Of a DNA stretch of 28,082 nt, positions 8,745 to 16,177 are shown piece by piece. The DNA is from Candidatus Atribacteria bacterium UBA6251 (GTDB taxonomy: Bacteria; Atribacterota; Phoenicimicrobiia; Phoenicimicrobiales; Phoenicimicrobiaceae), in assembly GCA_002441285.1 (NCBI GenBank), contig DJVR01000044.1, positions 1-28,082 on the forward strand, in the 5' to 3' direction. The number at the start of each line of letters is the position of its first letter. Position 1 is the first letter of the stretch. Under the pieces are notes generated by a model that did not search any database, was not told the DNA's origin, and saw only the letters and a program-made list of their open reading frames with translations. The translations under genes and the position numbers were made by a program.

Positions 8745-9110
8745 GACCAGGCGAAGGAATAAAAGGTTAATAGAAAAAGAGAGTCAGTATTTGGGCGAAA
8801 GCTGATAAGACCTTTAAACTCACCTTCAAGTCTGATAGGCAAAAGGTAGAGGAAAAATACCGATTAGTTTATCACGTAGGCAAGCGTTAATTGTCCAATA
8901 AGAGTGGATAGCAAGATGGGGCTGTAGCGCAGTTGGGAGCGCGCCTCCTTGGCGTGGAGGAGGTCGCGGGTTCGATCCCCGCCAGCTCCACCATTTTTCT
9001 ATTTTATTCTATTCTAAGGTGATAGCTACCAAAAAAGGGTGGTACCACGGGAATTATCTCGTCCCTTGTAATTTGAAGATAAAATTACTGGAGACGAGAT
9101 TTTCATTTTA
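8745..9110 (+). promoter_or_regulatory. Leucine T-box riboswitch of leuS, interrupted by a tRNA-Ala gene
   Basis: Stem I: GAAGG (8753-8757) pairs CCTTC (8823-8827), and AAAGGTT (8762-8768) pairs GACCTTT (8809-8815). The internal loop carries specifier CTC (Leu, 8819-8821) followed by A. The distal part has AGAGAG and GCTGA as in other T-boxes. Antiterminator: AAGGG (9035-9039), TGGTACC bulge (9040-9046), ACGGG (9047-9051) pairing CTCGT (9058-9062), and CCCTT (9063-9067). TGGT can pair with the ACCA end of tRNA-Leu. Competing terminator: TCTCGTC (9057-9063) with GACGAGA (9093-9099), inner GTAATTT/AAATTAC, then TTTTCATTTT. A short Stem III may be GGTG/TACC (9018-9030). A full tRNA-Ala occupies 8918-8993, between the two halves. 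Uncharged tRNA-Leu is expected to allow leuS transcription. Confidence 0.85.
8918..8993 (+). tRNA. tRNA-Ala (GGC anticodon)
   Basis: Complete 76-nt cloverleaf. Acceptor GGGGCTG pairs CAGCTCC with the G3-U70 wobble that marks alanine tRNAs. Anticodon stem CCTCC/GGAGG with loop TTGGCGT (anticodon GGC), T arm GCGGG-TTCGATC-CCCGC, discriminator A and encoded CCA. It lies inside the leuS T-box leader and has no promoter of its own that I can see. It would be made from the leader promoter, before the leuS terminator. Confidence 0.95.
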
Positions 9111-9123
9111 AGGAGGACAGAAA

Positions 9124-11619
9124 ATGGAAGATAGATATAACTTTTTACAGATAGAAAAAAAATGGCAGGAGATATGGAATAAAAATAATTACTTTAAGAG
9201 CGATTACGATCCTCAGAAATCCAAATATTATGTTTTAGAGATGTTTCCTTATCCCTCCGGAGAACCGCACATGGGTCATATAAAGAATTATGTTATTGGT
9301 GATGTAGTAGCCCGATATAAACATTTTCGAGGATATAATATTTTACATCCTATGGGCTGGGATGCCTTTGGTTTGCCCGCGGAAAATGCTGCTATAAAAT
9401 ACCAGATTCACCCGGCTACCTGGACGAAGAATAATATTCAAAAAATGAAAAATACTTTACTCAGAATGGGAATTAGTTATGACTGGGATAGAGAAATTGC
9501 CACCTGTCTACCTGATTATTACCGTTGGACTCAATGGATGTTTTTAAAATTGTATCAAGAAGATCTTGCTTATAAAGAAAAGGCAGTAGTTAATTGGTGT
9601 CCCTCCTGTCAGACAGTACTAGCTAATGAACAGGTAGTAGAAGGAAAATGCGAAAGATGTGATGCAGAAGTGATTAAAAAAGAACTTTCCCAGTGGTTTT
9701 TTAGAATCACCAAATATGCCCAGAGATTACTTGATGATATGGAATTATTAGAAGAATGGCCTGAGAGAGTGTTAACTATGCAAAGAAACTGGATTGGAAG
9801 AAGCGAAGGAGTGAGAATTGAATTTTTTATGCAGGGAATTAAAAAAAGCATTCCAGTTTTTACTACTCGACCGGATACACTTTATGGGGCAACTTATTTT
9901 TTGCTTTCCCCCGAACACCCTTTTTTAGAAGAGATAATCAGTGATTCTCCATTTAAAGCAGAAATCCAGAACTTTATTCAGGAAGTAAAGAAGGAAAGCA
10001 TGATTGAAAGATTATCTACCTCTCTGGAGAAAAGGGGATGTTTTACTGGCAAATATGTAATTAATCCTATCAATAATGAAAAATTACCAATTTGGGTCGC
10101 CAATTATGTATTAATGGAGTACGGTACAGGAGCAGTAATGGGAGTTCCCGCTCATGATCAGAGAGACTTTGAATTTGCTAAAAAGTATAACCTTCCTATT
10201 AAAGTGGTTATTCAACCTGAAACAGAAGAAATATCAGCCAATTTAATGAAAGAGGCTTTTTCTGAAGAGGGTATTATGGTAAATTCTGGACCTTTTAACG
10301 GTTTATCCAGTAAAGAAGCATGGGAGAAAATGACCGATTGGTTGATAGATAAAGGTATTGCCCAAAGAGAAGTTAATTACCGTTTGAGAGATTGGTTAAT
10401 TTCTCGACAACGTTACTGGGGGGCTCCTATCCCCATTATTTACTGTCCTCGTTGCGGGATGGTGCCGGTTCCAGAAAAAGATTTACCAGTCATTCTTCCT
10501 GAGAATGTGGATTATCGACCTAAAGGGATGTCTCCTTTGGCCAGCAGTGAAGAGTTTGTAAATACCGTTTGTCCTCGGTGTGGCGAAAAAGCTCGCCGCG
10601 AGACTGATACTATGGATACTTTTGTTTGTTCATCCTGGTATTATCTTAGGTATTGTTCTCCCCATAGTACTAAAGCACCTTTTGAATCCCAAGAACTAGA
10701 ATACTGGATGCCAGTAGATCAATATATTGGTGGGGTAGAGCATGCAATATTACATTTGCTGTATTCACGATTTTTTACTAAAGCCCTGTATGATATGGGA
10801 TATGTCAAGTTTAAAGAACCATTTAAGAGACTCTTTACCCAGGGAATGGTCTGTAAAGATGGAGCAGCTATGTCTAAATCTAAAGGTAATGTAGTTACTC
10901 CTGGTGAAATAATTGCCCAATATGGAGTGGATGCAGTTCGTTTAATGATACTATTTGCTAGTCCACCAGAGGTAGATATGGAGTGGTCAGATCGTGGAAT
11001 GGAAGGAGCATCACGATTTTTAAATAGAGTTTGGAATTTAGTTTATCAGAATTTAAAATATCTTAAGGATAACCAAGAATCTAAAGAAAATAAGATAGAA
11101 GGGATTAGCGAAGCGGGGAAGAAACTAAGGCTGAAAACTCATCAGACGATCAAAAAATTCGTAGAAGACATTGAGAGTAGATTTCATTTTAATACTGCGA
11201 TTAGCGCTATTATGGAATTAGTAAATCTAATTTACAAGTTTAACCCGGAAGGAAAAGGGGAAAAATCAGGGGATCTTTTAATTTTAAAAGAAGCTATAGA
11301 GACGATAGTAAAATTATTATCTCCCATTACTCCGCATCTTAGTGAGGAATTGTGGCAGGAAATGGGCCATAAAAAACATATCTATTTTGAACCTTGGCCG
11401 AAATATAAAGAAGAATTTTTAGAAGAAGAAGAAAGATTATTTGTAATCCAAATTAACGGGAAATTGAGAGGCAAAATTACTGTTCCGGCTGACTACGAAG
11501 ATGATAGAATAAAAGAAGAAGCATTTAAATTACCTAAAATTAAAGAGCATATTCAGGGTAAACAGATTGTAAAAGTAATAAATGTTTCTGGGAAATTAAT
11601 CAATATTGTGGTAAAATAA
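9124..11619 (+). CDS. leuS: Leucyl-tRNA synthetase
   Basis: 831 residues, normal for bacterial class Ia LeuRS. It charges tRNA-Leu in the cytoplasm. Seen: HIGH-type signature HMGH (49-52) in the PYPSGEPHMGHIKNY context, a zinc-knuckle region with CPSC and CERC, the CP1 editing domain with TTRPDTLYGA, a second cysteine-rich insert with CPRCGM and CPRCGE, and the second signature AMSKSKGN (M583). The usual first lysine of KMSKS is alanine here. A C-terminal anticodon-binding and LINIVVK-type tail is present. The start has AAGGAGGA 7 nt upstream. Expression is controlled by the upstream T-box. Confidence 0.97.
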   Translation: MEDRYNFLQIEKKWQEIWNKNNYFKSDYDPQKSKYYVLEMFPYPSGEPHMGHIKNYVIGDVVARYKHFRGYNILHPMGWDAFGLPAENAAIKYQIHPATWTKNNIQKMKNTLLRMGISYDWDREIATCLPDYYRWTQWMFLKLYQEDLAYKEKAVVNWCPSCQTVLANEQVVEGKCERCDAEVIKKELSQWFFRITKYAQRLLDDMELLEEWPERVLTMQRNWIGRSEGVRIEFFMQGIKKSIPVFTTRPDTLYGATYFLLSPEHPFLEEIISDSPFKAEIQNFIQEVKKESMIERLSTSLEKRGCFTGKYVINPINNEKLPIWVANYVLMEYGTGAVMGVPAHDQRDFEFAKKYNLPIKVVIQPETEEISANLMKEAFSEEGIMVNSGPFNGLSSKEAWEKMTDWLIDKGIAQREVNYRLRDWLISRQRYWGAPIPIIYCPRCGMVPVPEKDLPVILPENVDYRPKGMSPLASSEEFVNTVCPRCGEKARRETDTMDTFVCSSWYYLRYCSPHSTKAPFESQELEYWMPVDQYIGGVEHAILHLLYSRFFTKALYDMGYVKFKEPFKRLFTQGMVCKDGAAMSKSKGNVVTPGEIIAQYGVDAVRLMILFASPPEVDMEWSDRGMEGASRFLNRVWNLVYQNLKYLKDNQESKENKIEGISEAGKKLRLKTHQTIKKFVEDIESRFHFNTAISAIMELVNLIYKFNPEGKGEKSGDLLILKEAIETIVKLLSPITPHLSEELWQEMGHKKHIYFEPWPKYKEEFLEEEERLFVIQINGKLRGKITVPADYEDDRIKEEAFKLPKIKEHIQGKQIVKVINVSGKLINIVVK

Positions 11620-11728
11620 AGTGAGATTTTATAAGTTATTAAGATAAAAAGACTTCAAATTTTATCCTGAGAATATTGGCTAAGAAAAAGCTTGCCCGGG
11701 TATATTGTAAATTGAAGGAGGAATATGG

Positions 11729-12169
11729 ATGGCTACTTTTGGTGATTTAAATATTTTTGTAGGGATAGGAAGATTGACCAGGGATCCGGAGTTAAGATAC
11801 ACACCTTCTGGCAAGGGAGTGTGTAGATTTGGGATTGCTATTAACCGTAATTACAAAAATCAAGATGGCAATAATATTAGTGATACTCTCTTTATCAATG
11901 TAGTTACCTGGGGAAAACAGGCGGAAAATTGTTCTCAGTTTCTAAAAAAGGGTAGAAGAGTAGCTATAAATGGAGAGTTAAGAGCGAATAACTGGCAGGA
12001 TAAAGAGGGAAATAAAAGAGTATCTTATGAGATTACTGCCCGCTCAGTCCAATTCCTGGACTTAATAAAAGATACAGATATGATTCCTGAGGAATTTGCC
12101 GGGGAAGATATTACAGAAGAAGAAAATATCGAAGATTCTCCAGATTCAGAAGATGAAATTCCTTTCTAA
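11729..12169 (+). CDS. ssb: Single-stranded DNA-binding protein
   Basis: 146 residues: one OB fold (1-108) with the family sequences GRLTRDPELRYTPSG and VVTWGKQAENC, then a short acidic linker ending in EDEIPF, the conserved tip that recruits repair and replication partners. It covers single-stranded DNA as a tetramer. The ATG at 11729 is chosen because AAGGAGG ends 7 nt before it; an overlapping ATG at 11725 is out of frame. It stands alone between leuS and the tRNA cluster instead of in the common rpsF-ssb-rpsR operon. Confidence 0.96.
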   Translation: MATFGDLNIFVGIGRLTRDPELRYTPSGKGVCRFGIAINRNYKNQDGNNISDTLFINVVTWGKQAENCSQFLKKGRRVAINGELRANNWQDKEGNKRVSYEITARSVQFLDLIKDTDMIPEEFAGEDITEEENIEDSPDSEDEIPF

Positions 12170-12285
12170 TTAGATATTCCTGACCGGACAAAGATTTATA
12201 AAAAATACTTTTCTATAAAATAAAAAGTCTTTATTTTTTTCTAAAATATATTAGTTCTTTCAGAATAAAACTTTAACTAAATATC

Positions 12286-12313
12286 TTGTCAAAATTTTTA
12301 AAGTTATGATAAT
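12286..12313 (+). promoter_or_regulatory. Promoter of the tRNA cluster
   Basis: TTGTCA (12286-12291), 16 nt, GATAAT (12308-12313), with a second TATAAT overlapping at 12313-12318. It lies about 70 nt before the first tRNA and may also supply the thrS leader, since I find no clear promoter after the last tRNA. Confidence 0.5.
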
Positions 12314-12385
12314 ATAATTATAGACAAAGAAAAACTTAGATGGTATAATTACTCTTACCTGACTTTAGTAACATTGTTATAAAAT

Positions 12386-12461
12386 GGGCGGATAGCTCAG
12401 TTGGGAGAGCACTGGCTTTACAAGCCAGGGGTCACAGGTTCAAGCCCTGTTCCGCCTACCA
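12386..12461 (+). tRNA. tRNA-Val (TAC anticodon)
   Basis: 76 nt. Acceptor GGGCGGA/TCCGCCT (first pair G-U), D stem GCTC/GAGC, anticodon stem CTGGC/GCCAG with loop TTTACAA (anticodon TAC), T arm ACAGG/CCTGT, encoded ACCA. First gene of a six-tRNA cluster. Confidence 0.95.
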
Positions 12462-12477
12462 TTTTAATTGAAGTAGA

Positions 12478-12553
12478 GGGGTCGTAGTGTAGCCTGGTTC
12501 AACACGCCTGCCTGTCACGCAGGAGATCGCGAGTTCAAATCTCGTCGACCCCG
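12478..12553 (+). tRNA. tRNA-Asp (GTC anticodon)
   Basis: Acceptor GGGGTCG/CGACCCC, D stem GTGT/ACAC, anticodon stem CCTGC/GCAGG with loop CTGTCAC (anticodon GTC), T arm GCGAG/CTCGT, discriminator G. The next bases are CCT, so the 3' CCA is not encoded, unlike the other six tRNAs here. Confidence 0.95.
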
Positions 12554-12587
12554 CCTTTAATTTCCAGTAGAAAAAAATGTTTATAGT

Positions 12588-12663
12588 GCCGAGATAGCTC
12601 AGTTGGTAGAGCAGTGGACTGAAAATCCACGTGTGCCCAGTTCGATTCTGGGTCTCGGCACCA
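12588..12663 (+). tRNA. tRNA-Phe (GAA anticodon)
   Basis: Acceptor GCCGAGA/TCTCGGC, D stem GCTC/GAGC, anticodon stem GTGGA/TCCAC with loop CTGAAAA (anticodon GAA), T arm CCCAG/CTGGG, encoded ACCA. Its ACCA end matches the TGGT bulge, and its anticodon the TTC specifier, of the pheS T-box at 16577-16829, so it is a likely ligand of that switch. Confidence 0.96.
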
Positions 12664-12674
12664 GTTTGATTTTT

Positions 12675-12749
12675 GCGGAAATAGCTCAGTGGTAGAGCGT
12701 CGCCTTGCCAAGGCGAGGGTCGCGGGTTCAAATCCCGTTTTCCGCTCCA
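12675..12749 (+). tRNA. tRNA-Gly (GCC anticodon)
   Basis: Acceptor GCGGAAA/TTTCCGC, D stem GCTC/GAGC with a short D loop, anticodon stem TCGCC/GGCGA with loop TTGCCAA (anticodon GCC), T arm GCGGG/CCCGT, encoded TCCA. Confidence 0.96.
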
Positions 12750-12766
12750 GTTTATTAGTTTGTTGA

Positions 12767-12840
12767 GGCGGCATAGCCAAGTGGGAAGGCAGAGGACTGC
12801 AAATCCTTCATCCTCGGTTCAAATCCGAGTGCCGCCTCCA
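12767..12840 (+). tRNA. tRNA-Cys (GCA anticodon)
   Basis: Acceptor GGCGGCA/TGCCGCC, D stem GCC/GGC, anticodon stem GAGGA/TCCTT with loop CTGCAAA (anticodon GCA), T arm CTCGG/CCGAG, discriminator T (usual for cysteine) and encoded CCA. Confidence 0.95.
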
Positions 12841-12880
12841 AAACATAATAAGAAAACAGAAAAATTATCTGAACTGGTGA

Positions 12881-12955
12881 GGGCGGTTAGTTCAGAGGAA
12901 GAATGCTTGCTTGACGCGCAAGAGGTCACTGGTTCGAGTCCAGTACCGCCCACCA
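12881..12955 (+). tRNA. tRNA-Val (GAC anticodon)
   Basis: Acceptor GGGCGGT/ACCGCCC, D stem GTTC/GAAT (with a G-U pair), anticodon stem CTTGC/GCAAG with loop TTGACGC (anticodon GAC), T arm ACTGG/CCAGT, encoded ACCA. Last gene of the cluster, about 37 nt before Stem I of the thrS T-box. Confidence 0.94.
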
Positions 12956-12991
12956 TTAGCTTAATAAAGAAATAAAGAAATGGATAAAGAG

Positions 12992-13270
12992 ATTACCGAA
13001 CTAGTAGGCTAATCTTTTATTCCAGAGAATAGATACTTTAGCTGTGAGTATCTATATAAAAGAGGATCTGAATACCTTTCGGTAGTATACCTAATCCCTG
13101 ATCTCCAAATGGGTAGAAAAGATTAGGCGGTTGATATCCGATAAAGTATTGGAGATGGTTAGAATTAAAGAATAAGCTTTAATTTTAACCAAAAAAAGGT
13201 GGAACCGCGAGAGGGGTAGGCTTTACTTCTCGCCCTTTTATTAGAAAGGGCGAGAAGTTTTTTATTTATT
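12992..13270 (+). promoter_or_regulatory. Threonine T-box riboswitch of thrS
   Basis: Complete canonical T-box. Stem I base: 12992-13000 pairs 13078-13086 (9 bp); the loop has AGTA on one side and specifier ACC (Thr, 13074-13076) on the other; the distal arm has CAGAGAA and GCTGTGAG. Stem II: CCTAATC (13090-13096) with GATTAGG (13121-13127). Pseudoknot IIA/B: ATCTCCAA (13101-13108) with TTGGAGAT (13149-13156). Stem III: 13157-13190. The antiterminator contains TGGAACC (13200-13206), whose TGGA fits a tRNA-Thr ending in TCCA. The terminator is a perfect 14-bp stem, 13225-13238 with 13245-13258, followed by T6. No clear promoter separates it from the tRNA cluster. Confidence 0.93.
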
Positions 13271-13288
13271 AGCAAAGGAGGTAAGATT

Positions 13289-15202
13289 ATGTCTAAAATA
13301 AGAATAACTCTAATAGATGGCTCAGAAAGAGAAGTAGAAAAGGGGTTGTCTTTGGGGGAGATTGCCAAGAAAATAAATATTAGCTTAGCCAAAGAAGCCA
13401 TTGCCGGAAAAGTAAATGAGATAAAAAAAGACTTAAATTTTAAAGTTAATGAGAATAGTAAGATAGAGATATTAACTTTTTCTTCTGAAGAAGGAAAGGA
13501 GATTTTTCATCATAGCACCTCTCATGTTATGGCTTTTGCAGTAAAAGAATTATTTCCAGGAGTAAAGTTTGCCATCGGACCAGCAATTAAGGATGGCTTT
13601 TATTATGATTTTGATGTAGAGAAGCCTTTTACTCCCGAAGATTTAAAGCTGATAGAACAAAAAATGAAAGAAATAATAAAGAAAGATTTTCCCTTTAAAA
13701 GAATAGAAATTAGTAAAGAAGAGGCTTTAAATTTTTTTCAGGAGAGAAAAGAGATATATAAAATAGAATTATTAAAGGAAATAACCGATCAATATATTAC
13801 ATTATACCAGGTAGGTAATTTCATTGATCTATGCAGAGGTCCACATCTTCCCTCTACAGGAAAAATAAAAGCTTTTAAGCTTTTAAGTGTAGCTGGGGCT
13901 TACTGGCGAGGGAGCGAAAAGAACAAAATGTTGCAGAGAATCTATGGTATCTCTTTTGACCAAACTTCTAAATTAGAGGATTATTTAAGATTAATAGAAG
14001 AAGCAAAAAGGAGAGATCATCGAAAACTGGGGCTGGATTTGGGGATTTTTAGTATGCATGATGAAGGAGTAGGCTTTCCTTTCTTCCATCCCAAAGGTAT
14101 GGTATTAAGAAATATTTTAGAAGATTACTGGAGAAAAGAACACCAAAAGAGTGGTTATTGGGAAGTAAAAACTCCCATTATTTTGAGTAAGTCATTATGG
14201 ATTCAATCTGGACATTGGGATCATTATAAAGAGAATATGTATTTTACCAAGATAGATGAAGAAGACTATGCCATTAAACCAATGAATTGTCCAGGAGGAA
14301 TCTTAGTTTACAAATGTAATTTGCACAGTTATAGAGAATTACCTTTAAGAATGGCGGAATTAGGTCTGGTACATAGACATGAATTATCTGGAGTGTTGCA
14401 TGGCCTTTTTCGAGTAAGATGTTTTACTCAGGATGATGCTCATATTTTTATGACTCCCGAGCAGATTAAGGAAGAGATAAAAGGAGTAATTAATTTAACT
14501 GATCGAATATATAGAACTTTCGGTTTCTCTTATCGAGTAGAATTAAGCACTAAACCAGAAAATGCTATGGGATCTGAGGAGATTTGGGAGAAGGCTACCA
14601 AAAGTTTGGAAGAGGCGTTAAAAGAGAAAGAGATTTCTTACAAAGTTAACCAAGGCGAAGGAGCTTTTTATGGACCAAAGATAGACTTTCATCTTAATGA
14701 CTGTTTAGGAAGAAGCTGGCAATGTGGAACTATTCAATTAGATTTTATTATGCCGGAAAAGTTTGATCTCTTCTATATCAGTAAAATTGGTGAAAAAGAA
14801 AGACCGGTAATGATACATAGAACTATTCTGGGTAGTTTGGAAAGATTTATAGGTATTTTAATTGAAAATTATGCTGGTGCTTTCCCGCTATGGATATCTC
14901 CGGTACAGGTAAAATTATTACCTATTGCGGACCGACATCTGGAATACGGAAAGAAGATCGGTAAGAAGCTGGAGGAAAATAATATTAGAGTGGAAATAGA
15001 AGAGATTAACGAAAAGATTGGTGCAAAAATCCGCAAGGCTGAATTAGAAAAAATTCCCTATATGCTTATCTTTGGAGATAAAGAAGTGGCAGAGGGTTTA
15101 GTTTCTATTAGAAAAAGAGGAAAAGGAGATTTGGGTAGTACTAGATTAGAACAATTTATCGAAGATATAAAAGGAGAAATAGAAAAACAAAGTATATTTT
15201 AA
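13289..15202 (+). CDS. thrS: Threonyl-tRNA synthetase
   Basis: 637 residues, class II. It charges tRNA-Thr and edits misacylated Ser-tRNA-Thr. Domains: TGS (1-65), the editing domain with HHSTSHVMA (HxxxH type, about 70-80) and a C-R-G-P-H ligand segment, catalytic core with zinc ligand motif MNCPGG, HRHELSG, motif 2 FRVRCFTQDDAHIF and motif 3 with RTILGSLERF, then the anticodon-binding domain (about 530-637). Length and domains are complete. The start has AAAGGAGGT upstream. Controlled by the threonine T-box. Confidence 0.97.
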   Translation: MSKIRITLIDGSEREVEKGLSLGEIAKKINISLAKEAIAGKVNEIKKDLNFKVNENSKIEILTFSSEEGKEIFHHSTSHVMAFAVKELFPGVKFAIGPAIKDGFYYDFDVEKPFTPEDLKLIEQKMKEIIKKDFPFKRIEISKEEALNFFQERKEIYKIELLKEITDQYITLYQVGNFIDLCRGPHLPSTGKIKAFKLLSVAGAYWRGSEKNKMLQRIYGISFDQTSKLEDYLRLIEEAKRRDHRKLGLDLGIFSMHDEGVGFPFFHPKGMVLRNILEDYWRKEHQKSGYWEVKTPIILSKSLWIQSGHWDHYKENMYFTKIDEEDYAIKPMNCPGGILVYKCNLHSYRELPLRMAELGLVHRHELSGVLHGLFRVRCFTQDDAHIFMTPEQIKEEIKGVINLTDRIYRTFGFSYRVELSTKPENAMGSEEIWEKATKSLEEALKEKEISYKVNQGEGAFYGPKIDFHLNDCLGRSWQCGTIQLDFIMPEKFDLFYISKIGEKERPVMIHRTILGSLERFIGILIENYAGAFPLWISPVQVKLLPIADRHLEYGKKIGKKLEENNIRVEIEEINEKIGAKIRKAELEKIPYMLIFGDKEVAEGLVSIRKRGKGDLGSTRLEQFIEDIKGEIEKQSIF

Positions 15203-15292
15203 CCTGATCGTGAGATTTAAGCATTATTAATTATTTTTTTGGTCAAATATCTTTAAGTTAAGAAGAAGTAAAATATTTAAGAAATCATTCTG

Positions 15293-15321
15293 TTGACTAA
15301 AAAAAAAGAATATGTTATAGT
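15293..15321 (+). promoter_or_regulatory. Promoter of the infC-rpmI-rplT operon
   Basis: TTGACT (15293-15298), 17-nt spacer, TATAGT (15316-15321). RNA would start near 15328, leaving a short leader of about 40 nt before the infC start, with no terminator hairpin visible in it. Confidence 0.75.
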
Positions 15322-15366
15322 TTCTAAGAAATAAATACTATTTTAAACTAAAGGGGGAGAACTAAT

Positions 15367-15879
15367 ATTAAGTCAACATCAGAGTTAAGAATAAATGATA
15401 AAATTAGAGCAAAAACTATTAGACTTATTGATGCTGATGGTAACCAAATAGGTATAGTTAGTAAAAAAGAAGGTTTGGAACATGCTCAAAAAAGTAATCT
15501 TGATCTGGTAGAGGTCGCACCAGATGCCGATCCTCCCGTTTGTAAAATTATTGATTACGGAAAATATAAGTATTTATTGGATAAGAAATTTAAAATTGGG
15601 AAGAAGAAACAAAAGAAGACTGGATTAAAAGAGATTAAAATGCGCCCCAATATCGGAGAGCATGATTATAATTTTAAGTTAAGGAATTTACAAAATTTTC
15701 TCAAAGAAGGTAATCAAGTAAAGGTTATTATAATGTTTAAAGGCAGAGAGATGAATTATGTAAACCTGGGAAAAGACCTGCTGGATAGAGTAATCAAAGA
15801 GACTGAGGAATTAGCTAAAGTAGTTAAAGAACCAAAATTAGAAGGCAGGAATATGGTTTTAGTCTTAATGCCTAAATAA
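15367..15879 (+). CDS. infC: Translation initiation factor IF-3 (AUU start)
   Basis: 170 residues when started at ATT 15367. IF3 binds the 30S subunit and checks the start codon and initiator tRNA. The N-terminal domain has ELRINDKIRAKTIRLID, and the later part LVEVAPDADPPVCKI-DYGKYKY and IKMRPNIGEHDY are diagnostic. A downstream TTG at 15475 would delete about 36 conserved N-terminal residues. In this frame no ATG, GTG or TTG lies between the ribosome site AAGGGGGAG (15351-15359) and the first conserved residues; ATT sits 7 nt after it. AUU initiation is the known autoregulatory device of infC, since IF3 rejects non-standard start codons. Confidence 0.95.
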   Translation: MKSTSELRINDKIRAKTIRLIDADGNQIGIVSKKEGLEHAQKSNLDLVEVAPDADPPVCKIIDYGKYKYLLDKKFKIGKKKQKKTGLKEIKMRPNIGEHDYNFKLRNLQNFLKEGNQVKVIIMFKGREMNYVNLGKDLLDRVIKETEELAKVVKEPKLEGRNMVLVLMPK

Positions 15880-15917
15880 TTAAGAGTAAAATATGCAGGA
15901 GAGAGGTAAAATAGATT

Positions 15918-16115
15918 ATGCCTAAAATGAAAACCAACCGGAGTTCAGCAAAAAGATTTAGAGTTAGTGCATCAGGTAAATTGTTAAGATCTAAGGCTTA
16001 TAAAAGCCATATTTTGACTAAGAAGACCACCAAGAGAAAAAGAAATTTGAGAAAATCGACTATGGTAAGTGCTGCTGATGAAAAGAGAGTCAAAAGATTA
16101 TTACCTTATAGTTGA
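15918..16115 (+). CDS. rpmI: Large ribosomal subunit protein L35
   Basis: 65 residues, very basic, beginning MPKMKTNRSSAKRF as in the L35 family, with the ILTKKTTKRKRNLR segment. It sits between infC and rplT in the standard order, 38 nt after infC. AGGAGAGAGG lies upstream of the ATG. Confidence 0.97.
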   Translation: MPKMKTNRSSAKRFRVSASGKLLRSKAYKSHILTKKTTKRKRNLRKSTMVSAADEKRVKRLLPYS

Positions 16116-16177
16116 ATTAAATTAATTATATAAATAGGAAAATTTAAAAAAGAAGATAAGAGACAAGGAGTAGAGAT

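Noticed and set aside
11676..11706. Possible ssb promoter TTGGCT...TATATT
   Set aside because: The spacer is 19 nt and both boxes are imperfect; ssb may have its own promoter but this one is not convincing.
12217..12240. Possible terminator after ssb (AAATAAA / TTTATTT)
   Set aside because: An A/T-only short stem in very AT-rich DNA; too weak to call.
12456..12980. Open frames of 70-90 codons across the tRNA cluster
   Set aside because: They are translations of tRNA genes on either strand and have no independent gene signals.
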